DNA from: Aculops lycopersici
Lineage: Eukaryota; Arthropoda; Arachnida; Trombidiformes; Eriophyidae
DNA: 64,000 bases
Reading direction: 5' to 3'
NCBI GenBank assembly: GCA_015350385.1
Contig: WNKI01000005.1
Location: forward strand, 1,770,664 to 1,834,663
The position numbers and the translations under genes are program-made. Below the pieces are notes generated by a model. The model made no database searches. It had not been told where the DNA came from and saw only the letters and a list, made by a program, of their open reading frames with translations. Below are positions 36,189 to 47,689 of this stretch, piece after piece. Position 1 is the first letter of the stretch, and every line of letters begins with the position of its first letter.

Positions 36189-36375
36189 CTGAGATGCCAT
36201 CGTAGGACCACCAATGTGACCAGCTACCCTGGCGCTGACTCGAGTCTATTTCTTCATTGGATCCGCTATTCTCATCGCCTATTTCGAGACTGTTTGAGTG
36301 GCTTGCTACTTGTATGATAATTGATAGCTGAACTAACAGTAACTGTTTTGATGCTGCAAAACTTGGAAACTTCAT
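36189..36375 (-). CDS. Carbonic anhydrase-related protein, exon 1
   Basis: Begins with ATG at 36375 and a signal peptide (MKFPSFAASKQLLLVQLSII, cleavage probably near VASHS). An acidic Ser-rich stretch and WSHWWSYDG, the start of the CA fold, follow. It ends in phase 1 at a GTGAGT donor. The signal peptide indicates secretion, as for CA10/CA11 and the Drosophila CARPs. The three visible exons give at least 471 residues, longer than the ~330 of vertebrate CA10 because of the loop insertions. Confidence 0.85.
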
Positions 36376-36600
36376 CTTCTCCGGAATTTTCCTGGATAGA
36401 GTTTACCTCTCGATAGTTTTTATGCTAAAAAAGACTTCAAAAACTTGGACAGTCACAGGTGAGAGGTTGACTAATGAACTAAATCTACAAATCGAGTGAA
36501 AGTAGCAAGTTGCTGGTTGGTGGGCAAGAAAAGATTAACGCGACAACTGCGCAGACTCAACGATAGATACATTTACACAGAACCTAGGGTAGAAGTCCTA

Positions 36601-36620
36601 GGCGCGCCATCTAGCGAGCT
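36601..36620. promoter_or_regulatory. CTCF-like site (minus strand CTAGATGGCGCGCC)
   Basis: The reverse complement of this segment contains TAGATGGCGC, close to the conserved CTCF core (AGRKGGCGC). Similar words occur at 19697-19709, 52804-52815 and 63563-63573. It sits between the CA-related gene and MCRS1, a plausible boundary position. This is a motif match by eye only. Confidence 0.25.
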
Positions 36621-36927
36621 TTATTCCGACTTGTTATGCGCGTATGAATTAGAACAAATCGTCTTTATCGTACAATTCTACATGGTACATCACGGTTCAT
36701 CATTTCCATAATCTCGACATATTTAACCATTGCGTCTGAGAATCCAATCAACGAGATGGTAGTCACAAATCGATAGGAAAAAACCTAAGCGATCGGAACC
36801 CCATATCTTAGCATCTTAAATATCGTGAAAGCGGACAATAGATCAATTCCAGACCATCTCTTTGTCTGGACTTCAAAAGAACTAAGGGCACAATGACACC
36901 GTTCCCCTCATTTGAAAGGGAAACTAA

Positions 36928-38163
36928 CTAATTCTTTATTTGTGGCTCACTGGCGGCCTGTTTCATCTTCGCTATCAGATCCAAGTTAATCAGGAAGACA
37001 AACCTGAGGCCGTCGATCTCGACCACTGAGTTGTTGTGTATCACGGTGCAGCTACCATTTCGTAAAAGTGGCCGCGAATCTACGTAAAAAGGTCGCTTGC
37101 CTGTATTTACAATAATAAACTCGCCATTTGGTTGTAGCTCAATCATTCCCTGTCGCCTACTGATCTTCTTTGCTGGACCCTCGAGACTCAAGTCCACGTC
37201 GACGATAGAGTTTTTGGTGCATCTTCCAAAGGTAATTTGCTTTAGTATCATGAGATATCTCATATGTCTACCCCTAAGTACAGCTAGATTCGAGTTGTTA
37301 TCGTCGAAGTCCGACTGCGACGTGCCGCGAATAGAGTCCACTAGCACCTGCCATTTGGGTATTTCATTTTCAAGCTTCCGTATCTCTCGCTTAACTCTCC
37401 GAGCATTGATCATCAGCTCTTGATGAACAGGATCCTCCTTGAGTTTAGCGGCCACAGTTTGGCCATCGAAATTTGTGGCTATATGGTCGGTGAGTGTGTT
37501 CAATATATCTCGATCTACAGTTTCCTCGACTTCACTGAATGTTGGCAACTCATCTCGTCGCGATTGTATTGTTCGGCCATTCACAACAATCGGAATTAAA
37601 TTATAATACCTCATTAACATCCAGTGATTCCTCAAATGCTTTTCCGTTCTGTAGGGCATAAATGTCTCCCTGTTGTCATCTAATAATTGTTTAAAATCGT
37701 CCAATGTGTGCAAGGCCCGACCTGGACAAAGGGTCAGGGTTTTAAGTAAATCCTCCTCCTCTTTTGAGAACAATGTATTGGCATGAATTTGAGCAACAAT
37801 ATCGGGTGTTAGCTGGCGCATGGCGGCCATGGCAACCCTTTGAATGGGGGCACAGTAGAGGAGAGCATACCATCTATCCTCTATCTCCTGAAGGGAAAAT
37901 TTACACGAGAATTTTACACCCTTGTAGACGGCAAACAAATCGTTAACTTGCTGAACGGCCAGAATAAGAGCCAGATCGTCTGCTGGCTTCCACCTGCCCA
38001 ACTCCCGCATGGCAATATCATGGGCATTCTTTAATCGACGTCTCTTTTGCTTTTTGGTGGAGTCCGCAGTAATTACCGGACTCGGCTGAGGATGTTCTGG
38101 TTCATCCTCGAATCTGGCCGGAGCGCGAGAAACCCGCTTGCTCCGCGTTGAGGCCAAACTCAT
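36928..38163 (-). CDS. MCRS1: Microspherule protein 1 (MCRS1)
   Basis: Intronless, 411 aa; human MCRS1 has 462. The protein is a nuclear scaffold of the NSL and INO80 chromatin complexes and also acts at centrosomes and spindle minus ends (Rcd5 in Drosophila). The MCRS_N region spans about 45-240 (RWKPADDLALILAVQQVNDL, then KFSCKFSLQEIEDRWYALLY). A coiled region follows (~255-285, RRVKREIRKLENEI). A C-terminal FHA domain (~305-400) has ISRRQGMIELQPNGEFIIVN and the NxS-like turn before IDGLRFVFLI. The N-terminus has a basic patch (KKQKRRRLKNAHD) suitable for nuclear import. The gene is head to head with dCMP deaminase, with 512 bp between starts. Confidence 0.95.
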   Translation of the reverse strand: MSLASTRSKRVSRAPARFEDEPEHPQPSPVITADSTKKQKRRRLKNAHDIAMRELGRWKPADDLALILAVQQVNDLFAVYKGVKFSCKFSLQEIEDRWYALLYCAPIQRVAMAAMRQLTPDIVAQIHANTLFSKEEEDLLKTLTLCPGRALHTLDDFKQLLDDNRETFMPYRTEKHLRNHWMLMRYYNLIPIVVNGRTIQSRRDELPTFSEVEETVDRDILNTLTDHIATNFDGQTVAAKLKEDPVHQELMINARRVKREIRKLENEIPKWQVLVDSIRGTSQSDFDDNNSNLAVLRGRHMRYLMILKQITFGRCTKNSIVDVDLSLEGPAKKISRRQGMIELQPNGEFIIVNTGKRPFYVDSRPLLRNGSCTVIHNNSVVEIDGLRFVFLINLDLIAKMKQAASEPQIKN

Positions 38164-38675
38164 CTCTCGGGGGACCTTTTTGGTATCAATGATTACAGAT
38201 TAATAAAGACTATCTTGGAGTGTTTATAAATATACATTTGGTTTGAGCTTCCTGGGGGTGTTATTAATTTAGTTACATCAATACATGGCAATCATATATT
38301 GATTTTTGTAGATGGATTTATTTGAGCGGCCAATTCTCTTCGCATGACGAGGGTCAGAAACGCCAGCAAAACATGTATTTTCCCCAAGTTTTCCTCCCCT
38401 CACCCCTCAGCGCGTGCCTGAACGGATAACAGCACAGCTGATCGGGGGAAAGTAGACGAAACGCGCCCATGCCGCGCGCTCAAACTTCGTCCACTCACTT
38501 TCCTCGCTTCGTTCGCTCTGCGGATTCCATTCACGTGCCCAACCAACTTGAAGCTGCTTTGCATAATTTTGGTAGTTCCTCGCAACAAGTGGTCAACTCG
38601 TCTCTTATCGACACCTAACTTATTATATTAATCGATCTAAATTATTGACAATTTCAATTTGAAAGCTACTCACAT
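38164..38675. promoter_or_regulatory. Shared upstream region, MCRS1 / dCMP deaminase
   Basis: 512 bp between divergent start codons, presumably a bidirectional promoter. A GC-rich patch (38450-38480) is flanked by AT-rich stretches. No clear core element could be named. Confidence 0.5.
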
Positions 38676-39161
38676 ATGGCTAAAGTTACCAAGAACCTCA
38701 ACTATATAAGCTGGGATGATTATTTCATGTCGGTCGCCCAGCTGACGGCAAAGCGATCGAAGGACCCAAGCACACAGGTGGGCGCTTGCATTGCAAACAA
38801 GCAGAACAAAATAGTCGCCACAGGATACAATGGAATGCCAAATGGGATTGATGATGACATTGTTCCCTGGGACAAGGAGGGCTCATTCATGGATACTAAG
38901 TACGCCTATGTGGTACATGCTGAGCTGAATGCGATACTAAATAGAACTTTAGTTGACCAAGACAGTTGTCGGCTTTACGTAACTCTATTCCCTTGCAATG
39001 AGTGCGCAAAGGCTATAATTCAGGCTGGCATTAAACATGTGATATACCAATCGGATAAGCACATGGACAGGGACTCAACGAAGGCAGCGAAGAGAATATT
39101 TGAAATGGCACAAATTAAAATCAGCCAGCACGACCCTGATCAGTCGAGGCGACCAGAATGA
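38676..39161 (+). CDS. DCTD: Deoxycytidylate (dCMP) deaminase
   Basis: Intronless, 161 aa; human DCTD has 178. It converts dCMP to dUMP, feeding thymidylate synthesis, and is normally a hexamer controlled by dCTP (activator) and dTTP (inhibitor). The zinc site is intact: HAELNAILN with His81 and catalytic Glu83, and FPCNEC with Cys107 and Cys110. The substrate-side GYNGMPNGIDDDIVPW and the N-terminal YISWDDYFMSVAQLTAKRSK DPSTQVGA are typical of the eukaryotic family. The C-terminus is slightly short and ends SQHDPDQSRRPE. No intron or disruption is seen. Confidence 0.97.
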   Translation: MAKVTKNLNYISWDDYFMSVAQLTAKRSKDPSTQVGACIANKQNKIVATGYNGMPNGIDDDIVPWDKEGSFMDTKYAYVVHAELNAILNRTLVDQDSCRLYVTLFPCNECAKAIIQAGIKHVIYQSDKHMDRDSTKAAKRIFEMAQIKISQHDPDQSRRPE

Positions 39162-42100
39162 GATTGACTAGCTGACTTACTGACTGACCGGCTGACTAGC
39201 GCTCCGCTAGTTTAGAGTTTTACTTGTCACCTGTGTGAGTTACCTGATTGCTTCACTACCTGACCTCTCGAGGCAAGCGAGTTAAAAGTTGTCTAAAGTC
39301 CATCCTAGAAGGGCCAGCAGGCAACAGCCACCCGGCTATCTTGTCAGTGGTCCGAAGGTCTGTCAACATCAGTCGTTGTCTCTGGCGTTTCTGTCATCTT
39401 GTTAATAGAAGAAGTTGGATTACTTACTACTTTATCTCTGAATTGAGCTGCAAGCTGTTGCTGCATTGCATACTAACATGCGGCCACCTTTTTAGTTTCG
39501 CCAGTTTACTTTGCTTCGCCCAAAAATTCAGTCAAGATCAAATTGGCCAACGAGTCGGTCGGGCGGCTGGCGAGGCGAACACAAGAAATGCGGCAACAAG
39601 TGAACGCAATTTCTCCATGTTAGATCTAAACTCGCACAAAAGGCGGCAAATGTCTACGATCAAAAGATTTGCAGTGCAGAGTTCATAGAGCTAGTCGATT
39701 TTTCATGCAAAGTAAGCAGCAAGTGAGTCAGTGGTCGAGAGTGTGTTTATTCGACTAGCTGGATTGACAAGCTTCGAGTTATTTGAGATGAGGACTGAGA
39801 GCTGAGAACGATGGCGATAGGCCGGCCACTTCTCACCTGTCGGCCACCAGCGAGACGAACCTTCATCGTCGCAGAAACAACAACAGCAACAAGCGGCTTG
39901 AGATGGACACAATGAGCTTTTCGAGGCAGCAACTTGTTGCTGCTGCCGCCATCGCCTCTACGCGTCGTTAGTTCGTCTCGGCGACGATGAAGGCGACAGT
40001 CGCAAGTGCAACGGCAAGCGGCCACACTGGTGCTGCCGGCATCACCGTGTTACGATGATGATGATGATGATGATGATGGCGATACTCGACGCGGCGGCTG
40101 CATGCCACCAAGACGCCGAGAAACCGACAAAGACGATGGCGTAGACTTCGCCGTCGACAGGGGAAAACTTTTTCTTTCCTCTCGACGGTCAGCGGCGGCC
40201 AAACAAATAGGTGGTTTCTTTGCCTCGTTTGCTACCGCGGCAGCATCACTGATGCGAAGGCCGTTGTTGTCGATGGTGGAGCAGACCGACGACGAAGGAG
40301 AAACTGGCAAGATCAAAACGGCAAGACAGCGGGGCAACAAGTCGCCGTAGCTGGTGGTCGGCGCAGTTTTCCAGTCCATTGAGCAGCGAACGCTCGCTGA
40401 CTGGTCGGGCAAAGCTACGCCACTTCTACTTCTTCTTCTTCTACTACTACTACTACTACTACTACCTTTTCCACCACCACCACCACTACCGACACTCGGA
40501 GTTATTTAACCATCTCAATTGAATTATAGTTCATGTTGTTGGCTCACCGGTCGAGGCGATGGAAAATATCTCAACGCTCTTTTATCTCTTTCTTTCCCTC
40601 CTCTTGCCGCAGCTTTGAGTTTGCCTGTTGGCTGGTGAAATGGAACCGAATTGAAAGTAGCAAGGGCGACAAAGGCGGCGACACATTCAGATGAAAGTGA
40701 GCAAACTCCTTTCGATGCTGGGGCTCACATGGAATTGAGACTCCTCTAGTTTTGCCAAGCTGATCGTTGGCAAAACTATTAGTCAGGCTCATAGGACACA
40801 TCACATCACATCACATCACATCGCATCGCATCACATTGCTTCAGTTTGCGACGCGGCCGACAATAACTGCACTTGGCTTGTCTGACCGCCGCACACCTGT
40901 CATCGTTGGCGACGGTGGTGGCGACGGTCGCAACAACGATAGCCGCGGCAATGTGAGCAACGTCGAGGGAATATCTCGAGGTGATGGTGGTGAATATGCG
41001 CCTCAGACACTTGTTGCTTCTGCCTCAAAAGGAACCATTGTCGCTGGCTCGATAAAGTCGAGACTCTCGAGCCTTGAGTGGCCAGATAGTCAGCGAAAGT
41101 AACAGGTGAGTCGGCGCCACTCGCTCGCTCGCTCGCTCTCTCACTTGCATTCACCTGTGACGGCGGCGGCGCGCACTCACCGCTGCGCCGCCTAAGCCGC
41201 TCAGGTGTCTCGCAGACTCCACTCGCTCGGGCTGCATCACTCGGTGGTTGCCTAACTCCGGCGACTTCAATGGCCATAAACCATCAGAGGCAACTGCGGC
41301 GACTAAGAAAAAGTCTTAACTTCAGCGGATCGAGGGGATAGATGGAGGAGAAGCAACATTAGCCGTTGATCCTTACCGTGTGGTATCGGATATCTGAAGC
41401 AACCGTAAGTAAGCGGGTCAAGTCGAACGGTAGATTCTCCCCATCCATTAGAAGGGATAGAAACGGATGCTACTAGTCAGTCAGACAGTCAGTCAGCGTG
41501 TGTTTTAGAGACGAGAAGTAGGAGAGGGGGCAGCTGCTTATGCAGCATCACTAACAACAATAAGTTTTGCCGAAGAAAGAGAGAGGAGAGTTTGCTGCAG
41601 ACTTGGAGAGAGAGAGAGAGAGAGCTAACCATCCATCTGGTTACGATCATTAAGTGGAGCACCAGGTGAGATACTATTGTTTCTGCGTGCGTTGTGTTTG
41701 TGCATCACCATATCCGTCTGGCCCTTTGTTTAGTAGAGTGCGGCAATAGCAACAACTTTCACGGGGTAAACTCGCCGGCTGCTTTCGCCGATATCTACAC
41801 CTCCACTTGCTACCATCTCTCGGCCAATGTGAGGCTGATAGTAGGCAGATAAACGAGAGTGAACTGATAGTCTGCTTTGGTGGTGAGGAGTTGTTCTGTT
41901 CCAAGTTGCGCTTACAAAGGAACGAGAGCGACAGACGGATAGAGAGTGAGAGTCAATTGAATTTGTGGACAGTTAGGTGGCGGAAGTTTTTCTTGAGTGG
42001 TTCTTCAATGTTTTGCGTTGCAGCCAAACATCATGAAGAGGAGAAGGAAACGATAGGAAAGTTTTCAAGAATTTGCAATAGACTTGGGAATGGGAAATAT

Positions 42101-42250
42101 TCAGATGCATTAATTGTAAACATGAAGACAACAAAGTCGTTATCATTATTGACACTACCATTAGCCTCATTAACCGAGCAACAGAGAAGACGAGTGATAT
42201 CCAAATTCAGAATCATGATCAAAATCAATGAGCTAGAGAAAAAGTCAATC
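39162..42250. other. Upstream region of the protease gene, no gene seen
   Basis: About 3 kb with short arrays: (GAT)n at 40052-40078, CTT then CTA triplets at 40428-40465, (CATCA)n at 40798-40835 and (GA)n at 41607-41623. The protease frame is open upstream to 41807, so translation could begin at ATG 42008, 42122 or 42215 instead of 42251. A 5' exon may also lie here. No other gene is supported. Confidence 0.45.
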
Positions 42251-45140
42251 ATGTTCCTATTGGCCGCACTAACTCAGGTGTTTCTATTGCTACTCAACAT
42301 CCAGCTAGGTAGCTGTCAGAAGATTTCCCAACAAAACTTCAACTTTCCCTATCAGCAACAAAGGAGAGCTTCTATCCCTTCAAGTCAGCTGCAACAACAA
42401 CAACAACAACAGCATCAGCAACGGCAACCGCACCATTTGGTCAGGTCGAACCTAGACCGACAACAACGTCCATTTCAACACCACCAGCAACAGGAAGCCT
42501 ATGGACAGTATCAAGTGCCGGCCGATCGGCGTGCCTCGCAAAGTAGCCAAACTGATCACAAGAACCAACAGCAGCAGCAACATGATCACTCGGCCGACAA
42601 TAATCAGGGCAAACTACTGGTTTGCTATTACACAACACGACAAACAGCGCCCTACTGGCCAAAAGGCGCGCGACAATTCGTCGTCTCGCCAGAGACACTG
42701 AACTCGCTAAGTGAGATGAACGGTTTTAGTGCCACAACCAAAATTCCTTACGACACAACAATCGGCATCAATGACAACTACCAACTGCAGCAAAATAGCT
42801 TAGCGCGATCAATGAGCGCGAGTCCGATGACGCAACATCAACAACAACAACAACAAGTGGACAACTCGTTATTGAACCATATCGAGCTGAACAGAAAGAG
42901 CCAGCCGCAGGTGCTCAAGATGCACACCGATCTCCAAAGGCAGCAGCAGCAGCAACAACAACAACAACAGCTCTTATTTGGCCCCTCGTCTGCCATGTCG
43001 TCCCAAAATTTGTCTTTCAACAACCTGTTTGTTCCAACAGGATCAACAAGTGGACCACAACAGCAGCAGCAGCAACGAAAGCTTAGCGGCCAAATAAACA
43101 GCAGCCATAATCTCATTTCGAATTCCAACTTGAACCGCAACAAGAACAAGCAACACCAAGACGCGCTAATTCTGCAAGCACTAGCCACCGAGCAACTCAA
43201 CTCCATTGTGGCCACCTCGACGCCAGCGCTGGTGGTCTCATCGGATCCAAGCGATTCCTTTGCCGGGGGTCCAACGGGTAGACAGAGTGTCGCCTACAGT
43301 ATAATTGGCGCCGACGTCCAGGAGGAGATGATCAAGCAGCAGCCGCAGCAGCAATTGTCAATTGGCAACGGAGGAAGCGGAAACAATGGAAAGTCAGCGG
43401 CCATTAGCTCGAACAATGGCGTCATCTCGCTAGTTACCGACCATCCGGTCGGCTCGACCAACTCGCCCATCGGTAAGCCACAACAACAAGTGGTTTTCTC
43501 AACTCCGTCGCTAATTTTGGGCAGATCAACGTTCGCTGGCGGCTCGAGCGCAATGCCAACAACGATGAGCAGCATTAGTGTTGCAAACAACGAGCTACAA
43601 CTTGACACAAAGTCCCAGTTATTCATTCCGCATTCCATTGGCAACTTGCAACAGCAGCAGCAGCAACAAGCACATAACAATTACAACAACTACAATCGCC
43701 GAGAGGCAGCTGCAAGTGCCTCGAATTTACCGCTACACCAGCAACAGAAGCAACAAGTGGCATCTGTATCGCCGTTGGCCCAGCAACAGCAACAGCAGCA
43801 GCAGCAGCCACTTCAAGTGGGAGTTCAAAAGGGAAAGAGTTTACAGGTAGTCGGTGGCAGCGGCGAGCAACAAGTGTCTCCGTCTACCGCGAATGGCCTC
43901 ATGATGAGCAGCGGCGGCGGCGTCATCGGTCAGCAATCCAAGGGCTTGGTGATGCCTCAACTTTCGCTTATTGGCCAAGACTCTCACCTGTCGCAGCAAC
44001 AGCAGCGGCAGGCGCACGACTTCCAGCCGCAATATTCCCAAAACCACCACCACCAGCTACTGGTGACACAACAACAACAACAACAACAACAGCAACATCA
44101 ATCTTTGCCACAAGTGTCTCCCACGATCACAACTCTCACTCCCGAAGTTGCGGCCACTCACTCGCAATCCCTAGCCTCTGGAGGCGCATCCTATCCAACC
44201 ATCGGTAACCTGTTGACAACAACGCCGTCGCGCGCCTACCAACAGCAACAACAGTTACATAACGCCAACTACCAAGCATACCCATCAAGTTCAGCGAACG
44301 CTGCCCTCGCCGCCGCTAGTGTTGCTGTTGTGGATCTGCCGAGTGCCGCAAACCCGGCACTGCCACCGCCATCACCACCTGTTGGCCGAGCGGCCACCGT
44401 GGTGCCAGGTGCAACAGCAGGCAGTCTTCTAGTTCAACAGCAACAACAAGGCGACAAATCAAACCAGGAGCGCGCCTATCATGAGCATCAGACTGCTACT
44501 CAATCGTCCCAACAACAACAACAGCAAGCTCAGGTGCAACGAGATGCCGGATCGACGTCACCATCGACCATGCAGACTTACGATGTTGCCGGCGCCGCTA
44601 CTCAGTCGGCTCAGCTGGCTAGCTTGCCAGCTGGCTCGACAGCACCCTCTCTCCCTGGTTCAACGACCCAACTTCTCGCCGACCACCATACGGGAAGCGG
44701 ATCAGCGGCCGCCGCTCAGCAGGCAGCCTCAACCCTCTCCTCTGCTCTAGTCTCCTCGCCCCTGTCCACAATGTTTGACGTTTTTGGGGCTGCCTCTCAG
44801 TATCTGATGCGATTCAAGCCAACCGCTTTGATATCTCCCTCTGCGTTCGTCTCATTGAATAACATGCATCAGGGAGCTACACAAGACCAACTGAGACATC
44901 CGTCGTCTCAATTGACGGCGCAACCAGCGGGTGCACCAGCAAGTGTCAACAGCAGCTCCTTCATTCCTCTCCCATTTACCTCAAGCTTCTTCTCTAGTAT
45001 CCACAAAAATTCCGCCGGTTCACTCTCGGAGGACAAGAGCTCGGGCTCGAGCTCCAGTCCATCAACAAGTGGTCGCGGGTTTTTAGCTAGACTCGCGGGC
45101 AGCGTCGGTGGCGGCCAGTCTTTTCAACGTCGCGAAGAAG
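42251..45140 (+). CDS. PolyQ serine protease, exon 1 (signal and Gln-rich stem)
   Basis: This exon encodes the N-terminal ~963 residues of a secreted or type II membrane serine protease. I chose ATG 42251 because it opens a clean signal sequence (MFLLAALTQVFLLLLNIQLG, then SCQ). In-frame ATGs at 42008 and 42122 would instead give a cytoplasmic tail and a signal anchor, as in Stubble. The remainder is low complexity: more than a dozen Gln runs written with mixed CAA/CAG codons, plus Ser, Ala, Pro and His-rich parts. No clip, LDL-receptor or SEA domain is recognised. It ends SFQRREE at a GTGAGTAA donor in phase 1. Minus-strand poly-Cys frames here are shadows of the Gln runs. Confidence 0.85.
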
Positions 45141-45229
45141 GTGAGTAAATAGTTTTTTGGATAAGATCTATTGAGTGCATACGTTTTTCATGGCTAATCT
45201 AATTCAAATTACAATATCAAAATACATAG

Positions 45230-45395
45230 TTTGTGGTCGCACCATACAGACGCCAGAGAGGAGAATCATCGGCGGCGAAGGAGCCCGTTACGGTGAGTTC
45301 CCGTATCAAGTGCACATCAAGATTGCGAAGCATCAGTGCGGCGGCGCACTTGTTGATCGCCAATCGATTGTAACTGCCGCGCATTGCGTTTACCA
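45230..45395 (+). CDS. PolyQ serine protease, exon 2 (activation site, His)
   Basis: 166 bp from an AATACATAG acceptor to a GTAAGTAA donor. It starts with VCGRTIQTPERRIIGGEGAR. The Cys before the activation site would tether the stem to the catalytic domain after cleavage at Arg before IIGG. The catalytic histidine is in TAAHC (codon at 45382-45384). Phase and homology fit exons 1 and 3. Confidence 0.95.
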
Positions 45396-45524
45396 GTAAG
45401 TAATCCCAAGATCAGTCTCTTTATCTGCATCTCGATCTTCTTTGAAGCGTTAGCTGTTTCATGTTCTGATAATAGAAATATTCGGCTAGATTACTAATCA
45501 ATTCAATTTATTTTTCCTATTTAG

Positions 45525-46099
45525 CTTCATCACGCGAGCTCCCGTTAGTAAGCTCCAGATAGTGATCGGTGCCTACGACATCGAGGACGAGCAATACCAG
45601 GAGCTACCGCCGCAATACTTCAAAGTGAACAAGGTTAAACTGCATCCAAATTTTAGATTCTCCGCCTCGCATCCAGACAGATATGATATTGCCATACTTA
45701 AGCTAGACAAGCCTGTCAAGTACACGGATAATGTATTGCCCGTTTGTTTGCCGAGCAAGGATCTGAAATTTGAGAGTTCCATTGGAACGGTAACGGGATT
45801 CGGTAAAACGGATCCATCGTTGAGCAATAGATATGGCACCAGGTTACTACAGAAAGTAGACGTGCCCATCATAGAGAACCAAGAGTGTGAGAGGTGGCAT
45901 AGGACTCGCGGTATTGATCTTAAGATCTTTCCCGAGATGATGTGCGCCGGTTATGAGGATGGACTGAAGGACGCTTGTGTCGGTGACTCAGGTGGCCCAT
46001 TGGTTGTCAAGACACCAACCGGTCCCGACGGATCGTTCAGATGGACGCTAGCCGGCATCACGTCGGCCGGCTTTGGTTGTGCGCAAAGTAGGCAACCAG
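45525..46099 (+). CDS. PolyQ serine protease, exon 3 (Asp, Ser)
   Basis: 575 bp from a TTCCTATTTAG acceptor to a GTAAGTTT donor. It holds the catalytic Asp in RYDIAILKL (codon at 45685-45687) and the catalytic Ser in CVGDSGGPLVV (codon at 45988-45990). An Asp six residues before the Ser (the 189 position) predicts trypsin-like cleavage after Arg or Lys. Disulphide cysteines are in the expected places. A processed activation site and complete triad suggest an active enzyme of the Stubble/clip-protease group. Confidence 0.96.
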
Positions 46100-46359
46100 G
46101 TAAGTTTTGTGTTCCACCTTTCATCTTCATTTTGGAAAATTCAGCTGGCCAAAGTCATCAACCATGACTTTGAACTAGCAACAATGACGAAGATAAATCA
46201 TACGACTGTTCACCACCTGTTATTGACCTAAATCTCCTTCTTCACTCATTTCCATTCAAACAACGAAAACGCAATTGCAAAATTACGTTTATTGTGTGCG
46301 ATTTCGCACCTACCTGTTGCCTCCCGCAACCACCGAATCACCTTCCTCCCTGTAAGCAG

Positions 46360-46415
46360 GTATTTATCATCGAGTGTCCCACACGGTGGATTGGATTCTG
46401 GAAAACTTGGACTGA
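46360..46415 (+). CDS. PolyQ serine protease, exon 4 (C-terminus)
   Basis: 56 bp after a CCTTCCTCCCTGTAAGCAG acceptor. It completes the Gly codon and reads IYHRVSHTVDWILENLD, then TGA. This is the usual terminal helix of trypsin-fold proteases (GVYxRVxxxxxWI). The four exons give 1228 residues in all from ATG 42251. Confidence 0.93.
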
Positions 46416-47689
46416 GCTTGTTTGCTGGAGATTATCGTCTGTTTGCCCAGTATGAGCTACAATGTGGTCATCAATCTCAAGTCAATCATATCACACAGGC
46501 GGGCGGGCAGGCAGGCAATGAAGCAAACAGGTGGAAAGCGCACAGCAACAAATGAACGAAACGAATCTTACTCGTATCTGTGATCTCAAAACTCCATTCT
46601 ATTAACTTGATGGGTCGCAGCAACACCGAGACCAAGGTATTATTGGTTAGAATTAGGCAATGCAATTTTACCATTCCTCCCTTCTGTTACAAAAAGGACA
46701 AGGTTTTTGTAGAAAATTTTTAGTCGCCATTGCAAATGATTTTGGGCGATCTGTCAATATGATTGTTGATCTCAATATTCCCCTTCTTTTATGAATTTCA
46801 CATCATCAAGTTTGTATAGTCAATCCGACAACATCTGTCATCAATGACAAACTAGCTGAGCAATATTATCACAATAACAATTGCCACAATACTGGAGCAA
46901 TAATAAAACTGTTATGATTAGTGCTGCAATTTAGATTAGATTTTACCAAACACAAAGATCGCAACTTTTGGCCACCAGCCATTCGGTTCTCAATGATCGT
47001 TTGCCTTGACAGGTCAACGACTCTCTCAGTTCCAGCTTGCTGCATGTGTTGGCCTCTAGCGATTACATTCGGCACTAGAAGGGTTGAAATGGCTAATACT
47101 GACAGAAAGATTTGTATCGAAGCTGGCTGGCTGGCTGGCAAGCGTAGAGATACCTTTGAGATGCACCAACCTGCTGGATTCGCACACTTTGTTTACAAAA
47201 TGTTTTAATCTTACACGGGCTTGCGAAAAGTTCACCCGTTTGACATAGCCGGTCGTACAGGGAACAATGGCGTTAAAAATGGCGAGCTACATGAATTTTC
47301 ATACACCTTCGTACGCGCTGAACGCTGCGCGATCGAGTGGGCGCACACGGTAAACATGGCACGAAAAATCAGTGGCGACCGCCGCCAGTGCGGCCATTGG
47401 CATTGGCTAAAGGTTTAGAGAGCGAGCAGTGAGAGAATAGCAGAAGAGGCAGTGCCACCAAGAATATTACACACAGACATCATATTGTCTGTCTGTCTAT
47501 GTGTGTGTGTGTGTGTTTTGTGTTACCATACGCAGTTTTAGCAGCGCATTTGCAAAAACAAGAAGAAATTTATTATTGTTACACTTTACTCTATTGCCAA
47601 TCACTTCTCGATCCAATCAACTCTATCAGCTAATATATTGAATCCCATCGAGCCAAAGCAACTGGCTGTCTTGACGCCCACTTGATCCT
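46416..47689. other. Intergenic, protease to FAM193
   Basis: 1.27 kb, holding the protease 3'UTR and the FAM193 5' region. A (GT)n run lies near 47496-47515. A short GGCTG tandem occurs near 47122-47135. No gene is supported. Confidence 0.5.
46902..46907 (+). terminator. Possible poly(A) signal AATAAA for the protease gene
   Basis: AATAAA about 490 bases after the TGA; no closer plus-strand AATAAA was seen. Confidence 0.35.

Noticed and set aside
42838..43215. Minus-strand poly-Cys frames in the protease stem
   Set aside because: Antisense shadows of the Gln runs in the plus-strand exon, which is supported by splicing to the catalytic exons.
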